From Furcasterigmium furcatum (taxonomy: Eukaryota > Ascomycota > Sordariomycetes > Glomerellales > Plectosphaerellaceae), in contig BCIA01000001.1 of NCBI GenBank assembly GCA_001599815.1, positions 2,422,934 to 2,486,933 on the forward strand: a stretch of DNA of 64,000 nt, given 5' to 3'. The notes under the pieces were generated by a model. It worked only from the letters and a program-made list of their open reading frames with translations. It ran no database searches and was not told the origin of the DNA. The translations under genes and the position numbers were made by a program. Positions 33,244 to 45,534 of this stretch are shown in pieces (the stretch's first letter is position 1; each line of letters starts with the position of its first letter).

Positions 33244-34754
33244 AAGGCGCATGACTCTATGGACTGGTAGTCGCTGATCTGGTAGGGGTCCAGGCTTACG
33301 GGTTCGTGGAGGCGCGGCCAATGGGGAGCGAGGAGACCCGGGCGGATCTGTGGAAATGGCCTGACTTCTGGGCCAGCTCGCCTGATTATGATGAAGCTCC
33401 CCAAACAGGGCCGCGATACCACGGAATTTAGGAACCGGCAATTTCCAGAACTAATCAAGTCCGATCGAGTTGCATCCTGGGGGATACAGGGGTCGAGCAT
33501 TGAAAAGGGTGCCGACGACCCAGCGCTGTGGATGGGCGTTTTCCTCTTCTTCTCCAAGTCACGGTCCAAGGCCGCCCGACACGGCTGACGAACGAACGAC
33601 GACCACGATGCTCCGAGCCCTCTCCTCTGCCCTCGATGTTCTGCTCCCGCCGACTTGCTGCTGCCGACTTGCTCTTGCCATGGAACAGAAGAGCCAGTGC
33701 TCATCGATCCGCTGCGACCTCCTCTGTCCTCGGCCGAACCGGAGAGTTCCACGCTCGCTGCTGTCCTGTCCGAGATCCGGCCTTGCCACCCCCGAGAGAG
33801 AGGCCGCGTGGATTGATTCCAGCGCCAGCCACATTGAAGAAGCAGTTGCTCGGGCGAACATCGAAGAAGGACGACAAGTGCCAGTCTTTCGAGTGAAGGA
33901 TGGGTGGGAGCATCGGACACGCCGCCAGCGCGAGTGTTAGGTCCCGTCACCACCTGTCGCATACCCGCCGCCAAAACACCTTTGGCCGGACTCTTAGGGA
34001 TGCTAACGGGACCCAGACCGGGCCACTGACGGTCCCGGCGACAGGCTCGGGTGCGCTCGTCTGCAACTTTGTTCGCTTGTCACAAGCCAAAAAAAGTAAC
34101 GGTGCATACGGAAGTAGGTTTGGTTCTTTTTGGGGCACCACACTCACCGATCCCGTCCACGGGTCCGTCTCGCGGAGGGCTCGAAAGCTCCCCGGCCCAG
34201 CGGTTGTTCCGCCGAGGCCACCCCCTAAAGAGGGGCCCCCTCCAAGACGCTTAGCCCGTTCTGGACCACACCGAACCAGCCCACTGATCGATGCGCCCCG
34301 GCTGATCCTCGTCCGCTGAGACGGCCAGACAGACACACCCGACGTACCACCGCCGCCGGGCATCATCCAATTCCATCCATCGCACATGGAGCGTGGTCCC
34401 ACCAACGAACGACCTGCTGCTTGACTGACCATCTCATCGGCATCCCTCCAGACTCCTCCGGCATCTCTGACGCATCGGCTCATGCCCTCGACGCCGAGGG
34501 CTCGCAGAAAATAGCAGCGACCTCGACGATTGCTCCGCTCCCGACGACGCCGACAAGCCACTGAACCTGCTGTGCAGCGTCCGTCGAACCAACGGCGGCC
34601 TCGCCTCCACCACAATCCCTTGCCTGTCTCACTCTGCACCGCGCTATCTGTCTTCGCATTGCCGAACTGGGTTAAGAGACCCTCAATTGCGGCGCCCTCG
34701 CATTCTCCTCCCGCCGCGTTGAAGCTTCAACACCCGACACCTCGACTCCACCAG

Positions 34755-34790
34755 CAGACAGACAGACGGACAGACGGACAGACGGACACA
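34755..34790. repeat. Microsatellite of GACA/GACG units
   Basis: About eight to nine tetranucleotide units (CAGACAGACAGACGGACAGA and onward) in the upstream region of the SCAP gene. Confidence 0.7.
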
Positions 34791-34976
34791 CAGGCCACGC
34801 ATTCTCGCCTCGGTCATCTTCGTCGACTGTGGCCCCCGGAAGGTCATGAAGTCGTCAACCGCGTACACGAGGACAACATGCTGCTGCTGCTGCTCGACTA
34901 AAGCCCAACACCCCCCGGCTAGGAATTCTGCATAATACGGCCCCCCCAAGGGCGGCGGCCACAACATCTGCCGCAG

Positions 34977-37900
34977 ATGATCTGGTATCTGCTCTATCCC
35001 TTCCGAGGGTGAGTTCTCGCCGAGTGCACCCCGTCCGTTCTCCAGAGATGACGCGCGCCTCTAACCTTGCTCGCTCAGAACGTCCGAAGTCCCGGTCCTC
35101 GATCCCTCTCATCCACTTCGCCAGGCCTTCACGCGGTACGGCGCCCATGTTGCGCGCCATGTCGTCACGACGCTCTTGATATCCTCCGCCGTCGCCGCCA
35201 TCCTGATATACCCCTTTCCCTTCCTTTACACCTCCGACTTCACCAATGGCGCCTCCAACTTGCCCCATCATGTCTGGACCCTCGCCCAGCCCTTGGACAA
35301 CGTTGCCATCCAGCCCGATGTCATCATGCGGTCCTTCTGGGTGCATGGGAGCTACATGAAGGCCCTTGACCGCGAGGTGCTGCTGGGCGCGCTCGAGCTG
35401 CAGGATCAGATCTTGGGCCCCACGATCGACTTCAACCCCAGGAGACCGAAAGACCCCACGATTGCCGACAAACCCTGGACCGATTTCACCCCGGAAGACC
35501 GCGACTCCTTCCATGTCATCAACGGCCTCACAAATCAGTCCTGGTTCTTCCACTCGCCGCTGCAGTACTGGTCCGGGGACCCGGAAAGGATCATCGCCGA
35601 TCCGGACATACTAGCGACTGTCAACCAGCGCAAGAACCAGCCCACCTCGGTGAATGTCACCTTGAGACACTCCATCGTGTTCAGCGGCAAGAACTTCGAG
35701 GACCGAAGGCTACTGGCAGCCGACGCCCTTGTCGTAACACTCATCCATCTGCGAGACTCGCCTGTTGGCCGTCAATTTGAGCGACGAGCCGAGGAGGTGG
35801 CCATCAGGATGTCTGACAAGTGGACCACGTATCCTTCAAGCGGCAGGAGCCTGTCAAGCCAGCTGTACGAGTTCCAGTTCAGGCCAATGTCTTACCAGGA
35901 CACGATCACCCTCGCTCTCGCCTACGGCCTTGTATCAGTCTACTTCCTCGTGAGCATGTCCAAGCTCCGAGCTGTCAAGTCCAAGTTCGGCCTCGTCGTC
36001 ACTGTCTTGTCTCAGATTGTGCTGTCCATCATGTCCAGCTTCACGGTCTGCGCCGTATTCAAGATTGACCTATCGAGAATCCCACAGGCGGCTTACCCCG
36101 TGGTGGTGCTCTCAATGAGTCTCGAGAACATCTTCCGCCTCATCAACGCCGTCATTGCCACGCCATCGGAGGACAGCACAAGCAGCCGCATCAGCTACGC
36201 CTTTGGCGACACGGCCCACATCGCCCTCGCGAGCTCAACACAGAACGTCCTCATCTTGTGGGCGCTGTCAAAGGTCGTTTCTCCCGGCGTTTCGGCTTTC
36301 TGCACTTTCGCAGCTGTCGCCATTGTCTTTGACTATTTCTACCTCTCGACCTTCTTCTTGTCGGTTCTCTGCGTCGATGTTCGCAGAACCGAGCTCAGTG
36401 ACGCACTCGCCAAGGCGTCTTCTCAAAACAAGCGTCGCAGAAGTGAGAGCAAATCATCTCTGAGCTGGACTGAGGCCATGCTTCAAGGCAGGGTTGCCAT
36501 GTCCACTCGTATCGCCGGGACGATCATAATGCTCACATTTGTCCTCGTCGCCCAGTGGCACTTTTTCGAAAACGAGACCATCTTTCGAGTCGTGTGCAAT
36601 TCTCTCAGCATATTTAGCGGGGTGGAGGACACCCTGAGCAAGCAAAAGGAGTCTCTCCTTGTCGATATTCACCAAGCCCGTAGCCCGACTTCATGGCTCA
36701 AGCTCCAGGATCACGAGACTGCCCGCGAGGTCATCAACGTCATCAAGCCAGATTCGCATAGCTACATCGCCAGGGTGCATGATCCAGTCATCTTCGTTCT
36801 CAACGGCGCAGATCGCACGCCTCCTGACTCGGAACGCCCCTTTCTTCCAGCCTTGTATGACTTTGTGGACCATCACCTGACACGCTTCCTTGTTACAGTC
36901 CTCTTCATCCTGGCCGCGGTTCATCTGCTTATGAAGTACTTGCTGTGGGAGGAAGAATCGGACTCCAAGTCCGGGTACGATTCCGACGATGACCCTCTGA
37001 TCTCGATCAGATCACTGGAAGGCGGCCACTCACTCGATGTTGCCTTGATGAAAGCCTCAGTCGATGGCCATATCGTCTCCATTGGTCTCGACCGAGCCAT
37101 CAGGCTGTGGGAGGTCAAGTCACACGGGCAAAACTACTCCTTGGCCGACATTGCCCGACCTCCTCACGACCCCTTCCCAATTCTCTCCATGGCCATGGAT
37201 GATAATTGCTCCTGGCTCGCACTCTTATCGCCGGATAAGGCCCAGCTTTGGAGCATGAGCGAGCACGCCTGGATGTACTCCATTCCCATCGAGTTGAATG
37301 GCCACAGGCCACAGGCATTTTTCTTCGAGCCGGCTTTGGCTGAGGGCTTGCCGCCGTTAGTTGTCGTACGCCGCAACGGTGTCATGACGCGCCTTGTACC
37401 CGGCGTCGCGGAACCTACCGATTTTGTCATTTGCAAGAGCCTCCTGGCATCCGCGGAGACTCTTGTTCAGATGGGTACGTCTCTCCTGGAGCCCCGTTTT
37501 GGAAGTGCAACTGTTAACGCCCGAGAAGGAGACGGGTTGTCCCCGACTAAGTATCGGGTTCTTACAGCGTCCCGGAAAGGCTGCATTCATGTTGCGGGCC
37601 AGACGTCATCATCAGCATGGTCGTCTCTCAGCATCGATCTTCACTCAGCAGACGACCGCGACGCCCATCAGGTCTTGCCCCTCTCAGACTTGGACTGCTT
37701 CCTTATTGCCCGACAGCAATCAGTAGACCTCGTCGACGGCAAGACGAATTCTCTCATCCACACTTTTCAAACAAGCGCGATGCAGCCTCGGTCCCTACGA
37801 TGCTACCACTCAGCTCGCAGAAAACCGCAATGCGGTTCAATAGGACTCATCTCTCTCGGCCTGGCATACACGAGCGCCGAAACCGGAGAATGCATCATCC

Positions 37901-38481
37901 GAACATACTCACCCAAAGATGACGGCGACACGATATGTTTCCGTAACTCCAAGCTCCCCGCGAGCAGGAGTTGTTGCGACTGGATGGACACCAAGCTCTC
38001 CACCCGCCACGTTCCCAACCCCGGAACCTGGGAAGCCCTTCCGAACGGTTTTGTCGTCGGCGTACGCCGCCTCATGCCCTCTCCGAGCACCAGCGGCGAC
38101 TCCTCCCCAACTCAGACGGGCCTGCGCCGCCGCATCTACAGCTATAGCCGCAGCGAGTCACGCCCCAAGAGGTCGGACGCCTGGCAAGTGTGGGTGGCGT
38201 ACCACTCGGGTCGGCAGGACATTTACGAGACGAAACCGCTGCACTCGGATGAGCAGCAGGGCAGCCACCTCATCATATCCGACCTGGGGCCGATGGTGCA
38301 GGTCGGCACGGCCTCGGTGGTCGTGGGCTTTGGGGACATATTGAAGCTCGTCACGGTCGGGCACGAGCGGTTCGAGAAGACGAGGGTCACGAACCGGACG
38401 CAGGAGCCGTGGAATGTGGGCAGCAGGCGCCGCAAGCTGGGCCAGACAGCTGCCAGGGCAAGGGTGAATCAGTGGATGTGA
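34977..38481 (+). CDS. SCAP homolog, sterol-sensing SREBP cleavage-activating protein
   Basis: Model: join(34977..35008, 35079..38481), 1144 residues. The short first exon encodes MIWYLLYPFR and splices in phase to GTSEVPVLDPSHPLRQAF, matching the usual fungal SCAP N-terminus. A first membrane helix (about 35-60) precedes a lumenal loop with Asn-glycosylation sites. The sterol-sensing domain follows (about 280-440, five hydrophobic helices, from SYQDTITLALAYGLVSVYF to FFLSVLCVDVRR). More helices lie near 485-505 and 610-630. The C-terminal half is cytosolic with weak WD40 repeats (VSIGLDRAIRLWEV near 670). SCAP escorts the membrane-bound transcription factor SREBP from the ER when sterol or oxygen is low, supporting ergosterol synthesis and hypoxia growth. 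No SREBP gene lies in this window. Confidence 0.9.
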
Positions 38482-39111
38482 TTTCTCTCATGTGTCACGA
38501 CGTTTACAGGGCTGTCATGTCCAACGGGGAAAAAGCCGGCGTATGTGGTTGCTTTCATGGGTATACCCCCCTGGAATGGAGTTTTGGATGATTTATATTA
38601 GGGACTTAGAATAGGGGCCTTGGAGGCCCTGGTGAGGCACGCTGATGGCTACCTCAGTTGGTTACCGGTACGCGCCTCGGATATGTGCGAATGTATCAAT
38701 ATTCAAAGCCGTCATTGTTGAAGCTGAGATGAGCCATCTTCTGGCTGGCTGCGAGACGTCCAATCTGTTTCCGAATTCTAACCATGGCCTGTAGGCCCTC
38801 TGCCAACGAATGCATCACCGGCATCCAAAACCAGTTCGCTAGACCAGGCCCAATCCGGCCCCAAAGAAACCCTGTATCCCTGTATCTCTATCCCATTTTG
38901 TGTAGCCCTGCTCCTTTTCTGGCATCATGATCATACATCGTCATACGCTATCGTGAACATGCCCAGTCTCCAGATCGACGAGTTCCAGCCTCGCAGCCTC
39001 CTTTCTAGTCGCTCAATCCCGTGTATGCTCTCGCAATCCTACATCTCAGCCATTCGCTGTAAACTCGTCGCTTGTTGAAATAGCATCTCTTCGTTGTCCC
39101 ACAGCACCACC
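38482..39111. other. Intergenic, convergent gene ends
   Basis: 3' regions of SCAP and of the small Cys-rich gene. No gene seen. Confidence 0.4.
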
Positions 39112-39312
39112 TCACTGATAACGCGGTCTCTTGAGGGGGAACTTGTCCGGGAACCATGTGAGGCACTCATCGCAGCCGTCGTCGAGGGGGATGCTGTGCC
39201 AGATCTGCCGCTCGCCGCAGGGTTTCTGGATGAGGCTTGCGGGAGCGCAGAAGCGGGCGAAGGTGTAGGTGAGATGCTTGCACGAGAAGACGTGCGCGTA
39301 GTACTGGCACAT
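39112..39312 (-). CDS. Small Cys-rich conserved fungal protein (66 residues)
   Basis: A single-exon frame from ATG at 39312 to TGA at 39112. It contains MCQYYAHVFSCKH, TFARFCAPAS, PCGERQIWH and DDGCDECLTWF, giving seven Cys and several His/aromatic residues. The CxxC and C..H spacing suggests a small metal-binding or disulfide-rich fold. No signal peptide is seen, which argues for an intracellular zinc-binding protein. The pattern is similar to short conserved ascomycete proteins of unknown role. The frame stays open upstream to 39507, but that part is Pro/Arg-rich and unlike a conserved protein, so the internal Met was chosen. No function is assigned. Confidence 0.6.
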   Translation of the reverse strand: MCQYYAHVFSCKHLTYTFARFCAPASLIQKPCGERQIWHSIPLDDGCDECLTWFPDKFPLKRPRYQ

Positions 39313-42300
39313 GTTGCGTGCTTGAGGCCTCGGGACCCGAATTCTGGGCTGGCAGCAGAGGTGTGCCGTCGGGGCAGGGGACGAAACTCGTCGGTCGAGC
39401 GGTGGGCCTGCTCTCTGGTTGCCCGGCGGCGATGGTGGGATAGAGGATATTGTAGATGAAGGTGGCAGAGATATCGCTGTGGTCTGTAGGTCTCGAGCAG
39501 TGTTCAATGGGCAAGATGAAGCTTCTCTCTTGTATGGCGCACCCTTGCAAAGAGGTTGGATGACATGCGTGCCACGTTGAATTTGTATTCGGCTGTGGGA
39601 TCTGAAAAAAAAAAAAGGAAAAAGGGATGATGTTCTTTATTTAGGCAAGCTTGCAGGCGGCTACACACACATTTATTCGGACATCATCTGGCTCAAATGC
39701 ATGGCATGGTGCGTATCAACTACCCTGAATCTCACATGCACGGCGGGTTAGGCTCCGAGATGCCTCTGTTCGACACTCACAAGAATGTTTGCAAGCTGCT
39801 GGAAGCCTCTTGTCAGGCGTCGGGCCGGCGCGACGACGAGACCTCAAGCCAATAGCAGGTGAGGCGTACCGACGGCCCTGGGCAGTGGGAGATTTTGTTA
39901 CCCATTTGGTGCTGCAAGAGCCCGGCATGTTTGCTTCTCAGCTCGAGTCAAACGAAGCCTCAGAGAAGGTGGCGGGAAAAGGGGGAAACAGGCAGCTTCA
40001 CTTGAAGGGCAGAGTGACGAGGATATGGATCTACATCTCCGTCGAGGTGTCGGGCAGGAACAGAACAGCGCCCGTTTGCAGTCATACTTGCCCGGCTTCC
40101 ACTGGCTAGATCGAGGTGGCACGGGACAATGAGCTGTTGGCATGGCCAGTGGATGTGAGGCGGATGGTCGGGTAGTAGTCCTCAGGTAGGTCAAGCCGGC
40201 GCAGCCTCAGGGAGCCCAGGCTATTTGTGAAGCCGCCTCAGGACATATGCAAGGCGCAAGAGGGCTGGAAGGACAGGCTCGTTGGCAGGTGCCTAGCGGA
40301 GGAAGAACACCCGGTGCCACGGTTGTGCGATCGGGCAGTTACTCCAAGGAGACCTCGGGGTTTGAGATGAGGTCGTGGCATCTCGGGGAGGGCAAAAACA
40401 GGAACACGGCGATACAGATCGAGTAGCTTCCGCCTGTCGTCCCATGTTCTGCCTCTGCCACGCATTGCATGCCGCGGGCCTGTCAGCTGCGGGAGCCGGG
40501 TTGACGACTCGGTTATGCCGGTGCTCCTACAACAGCAGACGCAGCGCCCAGGGCAACCTCTTCTGACAGGAGCCGGTAGACGCAGGCAAGAGGGGCTCGC
40601 ATTTGCTCTGTGGCTTCTGGTAGGGCCGCCCAAAGGGTACCGGGCCTGATTGTACCTCTCACCGCCATTCTGAGAGGCAACTCGTGCCCACTTTACGTCA
40701 GGAGGTTCTAAGACGACTTGGATGTTTCCTCAAAGGACGTGTCAGTCGTGGAACGTCTGGAGGCTCGAGGGCTGGGTGGATGGGGGGCTGGCCGCATAGA
40801 CCGAGGCCAAGTGCATGACCAGAACGCTTGCCAGCTGGCCATCGGGCAATGTTTCCTCAAGGCGAGGGACTCTTCAGGCGTCTACATCTTGACATCGTAG
40901 TGAAGCTGATGTGAGTGACGAGGGAACGGAGGCAACCAACGGTCGATGATAGATGATTTGGTCGTCTTCGGCTACGGCGCACTCGCACGTGTCGAATATG
41001 GGGATGGAATATTTGACGTTCAGGTTGGTAGTTGACGGTGTGCCGGGTTGCCGCTTGGGAGCTTGAAAAAAATCGGGTGGCTGGGAAGGACCAGGAGCCA
41101 GGGGGTTGAACACTTGGAGGTGGTTTCGCGTCAAAGTCGCGTTTCCACTGCCAGCAGGTGGAGGAGTACCTCACTGTACCCACATGGTCAGCATTTAAGT
41201 CGCAGCGAGGGAGTATCCTCGGGTCGAGTAAGCCGCACTGGTACGACGTGCATCGGTGAATACACCACGCTTCTTCCAGTCCCGTCCCATGTTCAGGCGG
41301 GAGGGAACCGGCAAAGGCCCACCTGTGGTGCGCGATGGCGACGATGGTGGAACAACGTTGTACAGTACTCGACTGCCCTGGACGTTGCGCAAATTGCCGC
41401 CCGTGGCTGCGAGTGGGAGCATGCCACAACCTCGAACGTTGCAAGATCGTTGAAGCCGCGAAATTTGTAGCGGGTGAGGGAGGGTTGAGGCGCAAAAAGC
41501 AACGTCTGTCTCGGACGGTATCGAGGTGCAGGAACCCGCGCGCGAGACACGAGGTAGGGTGAGTCAAGTCGTGGGCTGTCTCCCAGAGGTGCTGATCATG
41601 GCTGAAGGATGCGTATTGCCCAGGCGTTTCATTGGCGTTCCCAAGACAAGTCTGCTGGTCTTTGTGCGCTGATGAAAGGAAGAGACGGGTGGATGATGGG
41701 GTTTTGGAAAATCTCCCGAGCGGCAAGGCAGACGGGAGGAAATGAAACATGGAACGTACCTACCTGACTGATGAGTGCCTGGGGAAGGTGATCCCAGCTG
41801 GCGCCCGCCCTTCAGCACATCCCAAATGCTCCTGCCTGCCCGTGAAGCTTTGTTTAGCGCATGTGCAGTGTGCAGCGTCAAATTAGGCTCTGGCCGCTTA
41901 CTTCAGCCCTCCGGACAGGCTCTGCTGGGCATCCATCCGGGCATCCATGGTTCCTTCTCCCGTCCCGGCAGCTCATCTCCCCAGCCAAAGTCGCCAATCT
42001 CACCCAGCGCGTCTCGCCCAATCTTGCTCCCCTTCAACACTTCTTCTTCCACTTCACACTCTCGCCATTGCTCGCATTCTGCATTGCGAAGATCCCCAGC
42101 CTCTGCAGATCGAATCAGGAGACATCTGCACTGCTCCGGCTGACGACGGCAGACCACAACGCCAGAACTGATGTCACTGGCCTGAAATCACAGCTCCAAG
42201 CACCCAAGAGCTCAGGGCACAAACGGAGAACGGATCCTTTGCTCGCCGCCTCTCATTCGACACGCTCTGGCCCCCGAGAGACGTCTTCAGCCGCTTGATT

Positions 42301-43758
42301 CGTCGGTCCGGTGCAGTTGGACAACGCATCGTGCAGCTCACCCCATCGTCATTTGCCGCGCAAACCCGCGCCTCCGGCCGGAGCTCGGGCGACCTTGCTA
42401 CCTTACCTACCCTACGTCAATTCGATCGGGAGCTCCGTTCGTTCGTTGCCTCCGACTGGCAAGGCAAGTCTTGGAGGAGGTACCTTCGGGGCTCGGTGAC
42501 CTGGTTGGGGCAGACTGGTCCAAGCTGCAGCTACCTAGCTGCTGCACCTCTCTGAGCAGCCGTGAGCTCGGCCTCGATTCGCCCAGCCGCCTATTTTCTT
42601 CAACACCAGACGACAGACACACCCGACCCGCGGCGACGAGGGACCAGACCACAGGCCAGGTCAGGCAGCCTGTGGCGGCCGGCCCACAACCGTTCATGCA
42701 CCAGATCTCCACGCCCAGCGCCTTGTACAGACTCTGATCGCTCCCGAAGCCTGCTGCTGCTGATACATCCGTACAAGTACCAGCATTGCACCCCAGCCAA
42801 CCCTGCGTTCCGCTTCTGCATGCGCCTGCAAGTCCCCTTTAGCATACATACAGCTACATTAACTCCCTGCACCTCTGCGTCCGGCTCGCGCTTCCTCTCT
42901 CACGACCACTTTCCCCTAGTTCTTGCGACTTTGCTGCTGCTGGGGATGCCCTCACCTTCCACCTCGCGATAGTCGGCTCCTCGCATACCCACGATCTTGC
43001 CCTCGCCCGCGCGAGCTGGCCACCTCTCGGCCCACCAACCCTGCCCCTCGACACTTGGGCGAACTTCCCTGCCTCCGGCCCCGCGAAGCACGAGCTCGAC
43101 CGCCTCCTCACCGCCTCAACCTTGCCTCCGAGGCTCTTCACCCACACTCGTTTGATCATCTTCTGGGATTGACCCTTCCAATCCACCCAATTGGCACTTG
43201 TCAGCTTGCGCATCTCCCGTTCACCAAGGCGACAGTGTGGTACCGATTCCCTGACCTCGAAACACGTCGCAATGCCCTCTGCGCTACCGCAACTGCTCGT
43301 CATATTCACCTCGCACCTCGGCCATTGCTCCCAGACCGCCGCAAGCCTCCCCGTCTGTTGATGCTCGCCCGATTTGGATTCGATTCGACATATAATTCTG
43401 GTTGCTGTATTTTTTGTATACACGTGCAATTGGCCCGAACGGCCAGTGATCTAATCCGTATTCGTCGACAGTAGTTGTACGTCTACAGCTAACCTACCCA
43501 CGGTCTCGGGTCGCATGTCTCACCACTGACGGGCCACTCAGACACTTCGAACATAATTCTGCGCGCCATCGCTGCTTTCAGTCGAGACCAACGGTCTCTT
43601 TGCATCACAAACCACAAGTAATTCTCTCAAAGACGGCGCTTCTTACTCCGCAGTCCGCAGCGATCGTCTCTACCAACGATTATATTCCCGCCTCGACCCC
43701 ACCAGCCGTCAAGTTGTTGTCCTGGTCTCAACTCAGCGACGAGGCACAGGCGGACTTG
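39313..43758. other. Long region without supported genes (divergent promoters)
   Basis: About 4.4 kb. No reading frame shows a recognisable domain, and the longest (minus strand 40857-41750) is compositionally biased. The last 1.5 kb, up to the 14-3-3-like gene, is rich in C and T and is probably its promoter and long leader. A 12-base A-run lies at about 39606. An unannotated non-coding RNA cannot be excluded. Confidence 0.35.
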
Positions 43759-44715
43759 ATGGCGTCGTCCCTCGTCGACCAGAAGTTTCTCGGCAAACTC
43801 GCCAAGAATGTCGAGCAAGACAACCCTCTGCTGTCGTCCATGCTCTTTAAAATCCTCGGGCTCTCCTTAAGCCTCGCGGAGCAGACTGTGGCTGCGAAAA
43901 GGCAACGACGGCCCGATCCTGCCCGCAGCCCACAGTCCCTGGAACTCATCTACCACATCATATGGCTCTCCAGGGAGGGACTGGTTATGCTTCAGCAATA
44001 CGTCATCCCGATGGTTGGGAAATACACGGAGCTCAAGGTTCTCGCATACAAGCTCCAGGCGTCATTTTATTACATATTCGTTCTCTTCCACAACAACCCT
44101 CCAGTGTCAACCATTGGCATATCCACGCCGGACACCAACGCAGGTGGGAACCCTCAGAGTTTCACACCGCCACGAATCGACAAGGGAAAGGGCCTTGCTG
44201 TTGAGGAGACCTTGAATGCATCGCAGAGTTCCTTACAACCTACGCATGCACTTGAAGGAGGTCCCGTTGGGCCGCCGCCAGGCTTCGCCCCAAAGGCAGG
44301 CAGCGTCGACCTGCCGGCCAAGTTCCTGAAGGAGCCTGAAGATTTTCTGCCTACAGCACACCGGTATTTTGAGGAGGCAGTGGCCCTGGCTGACCAGCAT
44401 CTATGGGGCTCCCATTCCCTGCGACTCTCCGTCAAGACCGAGTATGCTGGTTTTCTATACGACTGCGTGCGTGATGCCGAGGCAAGTCGCAGCCTCGCCA
44501 AAAAGACGATATCCGAGGTCTACGACGCCACTGAGGGCATGGACGACGACATGTTCTCGGATGCCTGCGAGCTTGTCACCGTCTTGGGCAAGATGATGAA
44601 GCGAGGCCTGGGGTCCAACAACACATTACGAAGCAAAGCCCAGGCTTCCAGCCCGGCTCCCACCCAGCAACCCGTGGCAGCCGTCCCACCTCCCGGCATG
44701 GAGAATCCCATTTGA
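43759..44715 (+). CDS. Divergent 14-3-3-domain protein
   Basis: Intronless, 318 residues from the ATG at 43759 (MASSLVDQKFLGKLAKNVEQ). The frame is open further 5' without an ATG. The helical core resembles 14-3-3 in size and pattern. An N-terminal pair of helices is followed by YHIIWLSREGLVMLQQYVIP and AYKLQASFYYIFVLFH. After a Pro/Ser-rich insertion (about 160-230) comes RYFEEAVALADQHLWGSHSL, which matches the helix-7-to-8 region of 14-3-3 (cf. canonical layout AY..A...A...L...HP.RL.L). A last helix pair lies near residues 255-300. The C-terminus is Pro/Ala-rich. Canonical 14-3-3 phosphopeptide residues (Lys-Arg-Arg-Tyr set) are not clearly conserved, so binding may differ. A filamentous-fungal lineage of such proteins exists without a known role. 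Confidence 0.7.
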   Translation: MASSLVDQKFLGKLAKNVEQDNPLLSSMLFKILGLSLSLAEQTVAAKRQRRPDPARSPQSLELIYHIIWLSREGLVMLQQYVIPMVGKYTELKVLAYKLQASFYYIFVLFHNNPPVSTIGISTPDTNAGGNPQSFTPPRIDKGKGLAVEETLNASQSSLQPTHALEGGPVGPPPGFAPKAGSVDLPAKFLKEPEDFLPTAHRYFEEAVALADQHLWGSHSLRLSVKTEYAGFLYDCVRDAEASRSLAKKTISEVYDATEGMDDDMFSDACELVTVLGKMMKRGLGSNNTLRSKAQASSPAPTQQPVAAVPPPGMENPI

Positions 44716-45534
44716 TTGACTCGCCATATCACCCTTCACGTCTGGTGTACCACTCGGCCCCTCAGAGAGGGACGTAAATATTTCAGCGGAGCCATGGTTC
44801 CCGCAACGTGTCACATAGGGGATCTGATTTCAAGGGGCAAAAGGCGTTCAGCATGTACCCGGGCGTTCCTGGTTGCGGAATAGCATAGCAAGGCTTGGTT
44901 CGAGCAGCACCCCGGTTCTGGGTGCGGATTGTATTCTACAAGCGAGATGGTGGTTGATAGGAGGCGATTTTCTTTCAGGTCGAGACTGGGCGGCTGCGTA
45001 TATTTTTGTACTTGATACCCCTGTGTTATCTGCAGGAGGACGAATTGATCTGGGTTCCTCACAGTCATCGAAAGGCCTGGCTCGAATCACGAAGCAGTCA
45101 ACATGGTGCTAAGTACTCGAATCAATTGACTAGAAGGTCTAAGTAGGTAAGCAACCGTCCATCGTTAACCTGAGCCATGGTGAAATCCCATGCCAGGAAA
45201 TATTCTCTAGAGAACCCAGTGGTGAGACCCGGGCGTCCTGTCCAGCCAACGCCATTCTCCTGGCGTAGTGCCCAAAGCGCTCCTATCTTTCCCAAGTGAC
45301 CCCATCTAGTAGTTACCCAAGCGGAACACGTGAGAAAAAGAACCCAGAACTCCTCCGTCAGCCACCCGTGTCGTAGTTTCCCTTGCCCATGCCTGCGCAT
45401 CATCCCAACCAGTGGCAGGTGGCACCTGAAAGAGGACGCCTGGGTGATGCATGCCGGGAACTCAAGTAAAGCAATATCGTGACCTGGCGAGATATGTCCC
45501 GCGTGGTGAGAACGCGAGCGGGGTGGTGTGTCGT
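44716..45534. other. Intergenic, convergent gene ends
   Basis: 3' regions of the 14-3-3-like gene and the Myb-like gene. No gene seen. Confidence 0.4.

Larger units (their letters stand above)
32044..34976. other. Gene-free region between orphan membrane protein and SCAP (divergent promoters)
   Basis: Nearly 3 kb without a convincing coding frame. It holds an imperfect inverted repeat at 33207-33243, a (GACA/GACG) microsatellite at 34755-34790, and the long leader of the SCAP gene, rich in C and T. Reading frames here are short and overlap on both strands. Confidence 0.4.

Noticed and set aside
35176..38481. SCAP start at the internal Ile/Leu codon of the long open frame
   Set aside because: The upstream 32-base exon (34977-35008) splices in phase and gives the conserved MIWYLLYPFR start, so the longer two-exon model is better.
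40857..41750. 297-codon minus-strand frame in the 4.4 kb gap
   Set aside because: Ser/His/Arg/Pro-rich with no domain, signal or splice support. Overlapping frames on the other strand are equally long.
43600..43758. Upstream extension of the 14-3-3-like frame
   Set aside because: It has no ATG in frame before 43759, and the conserved-looking sequence begins at MASSLVDQ.
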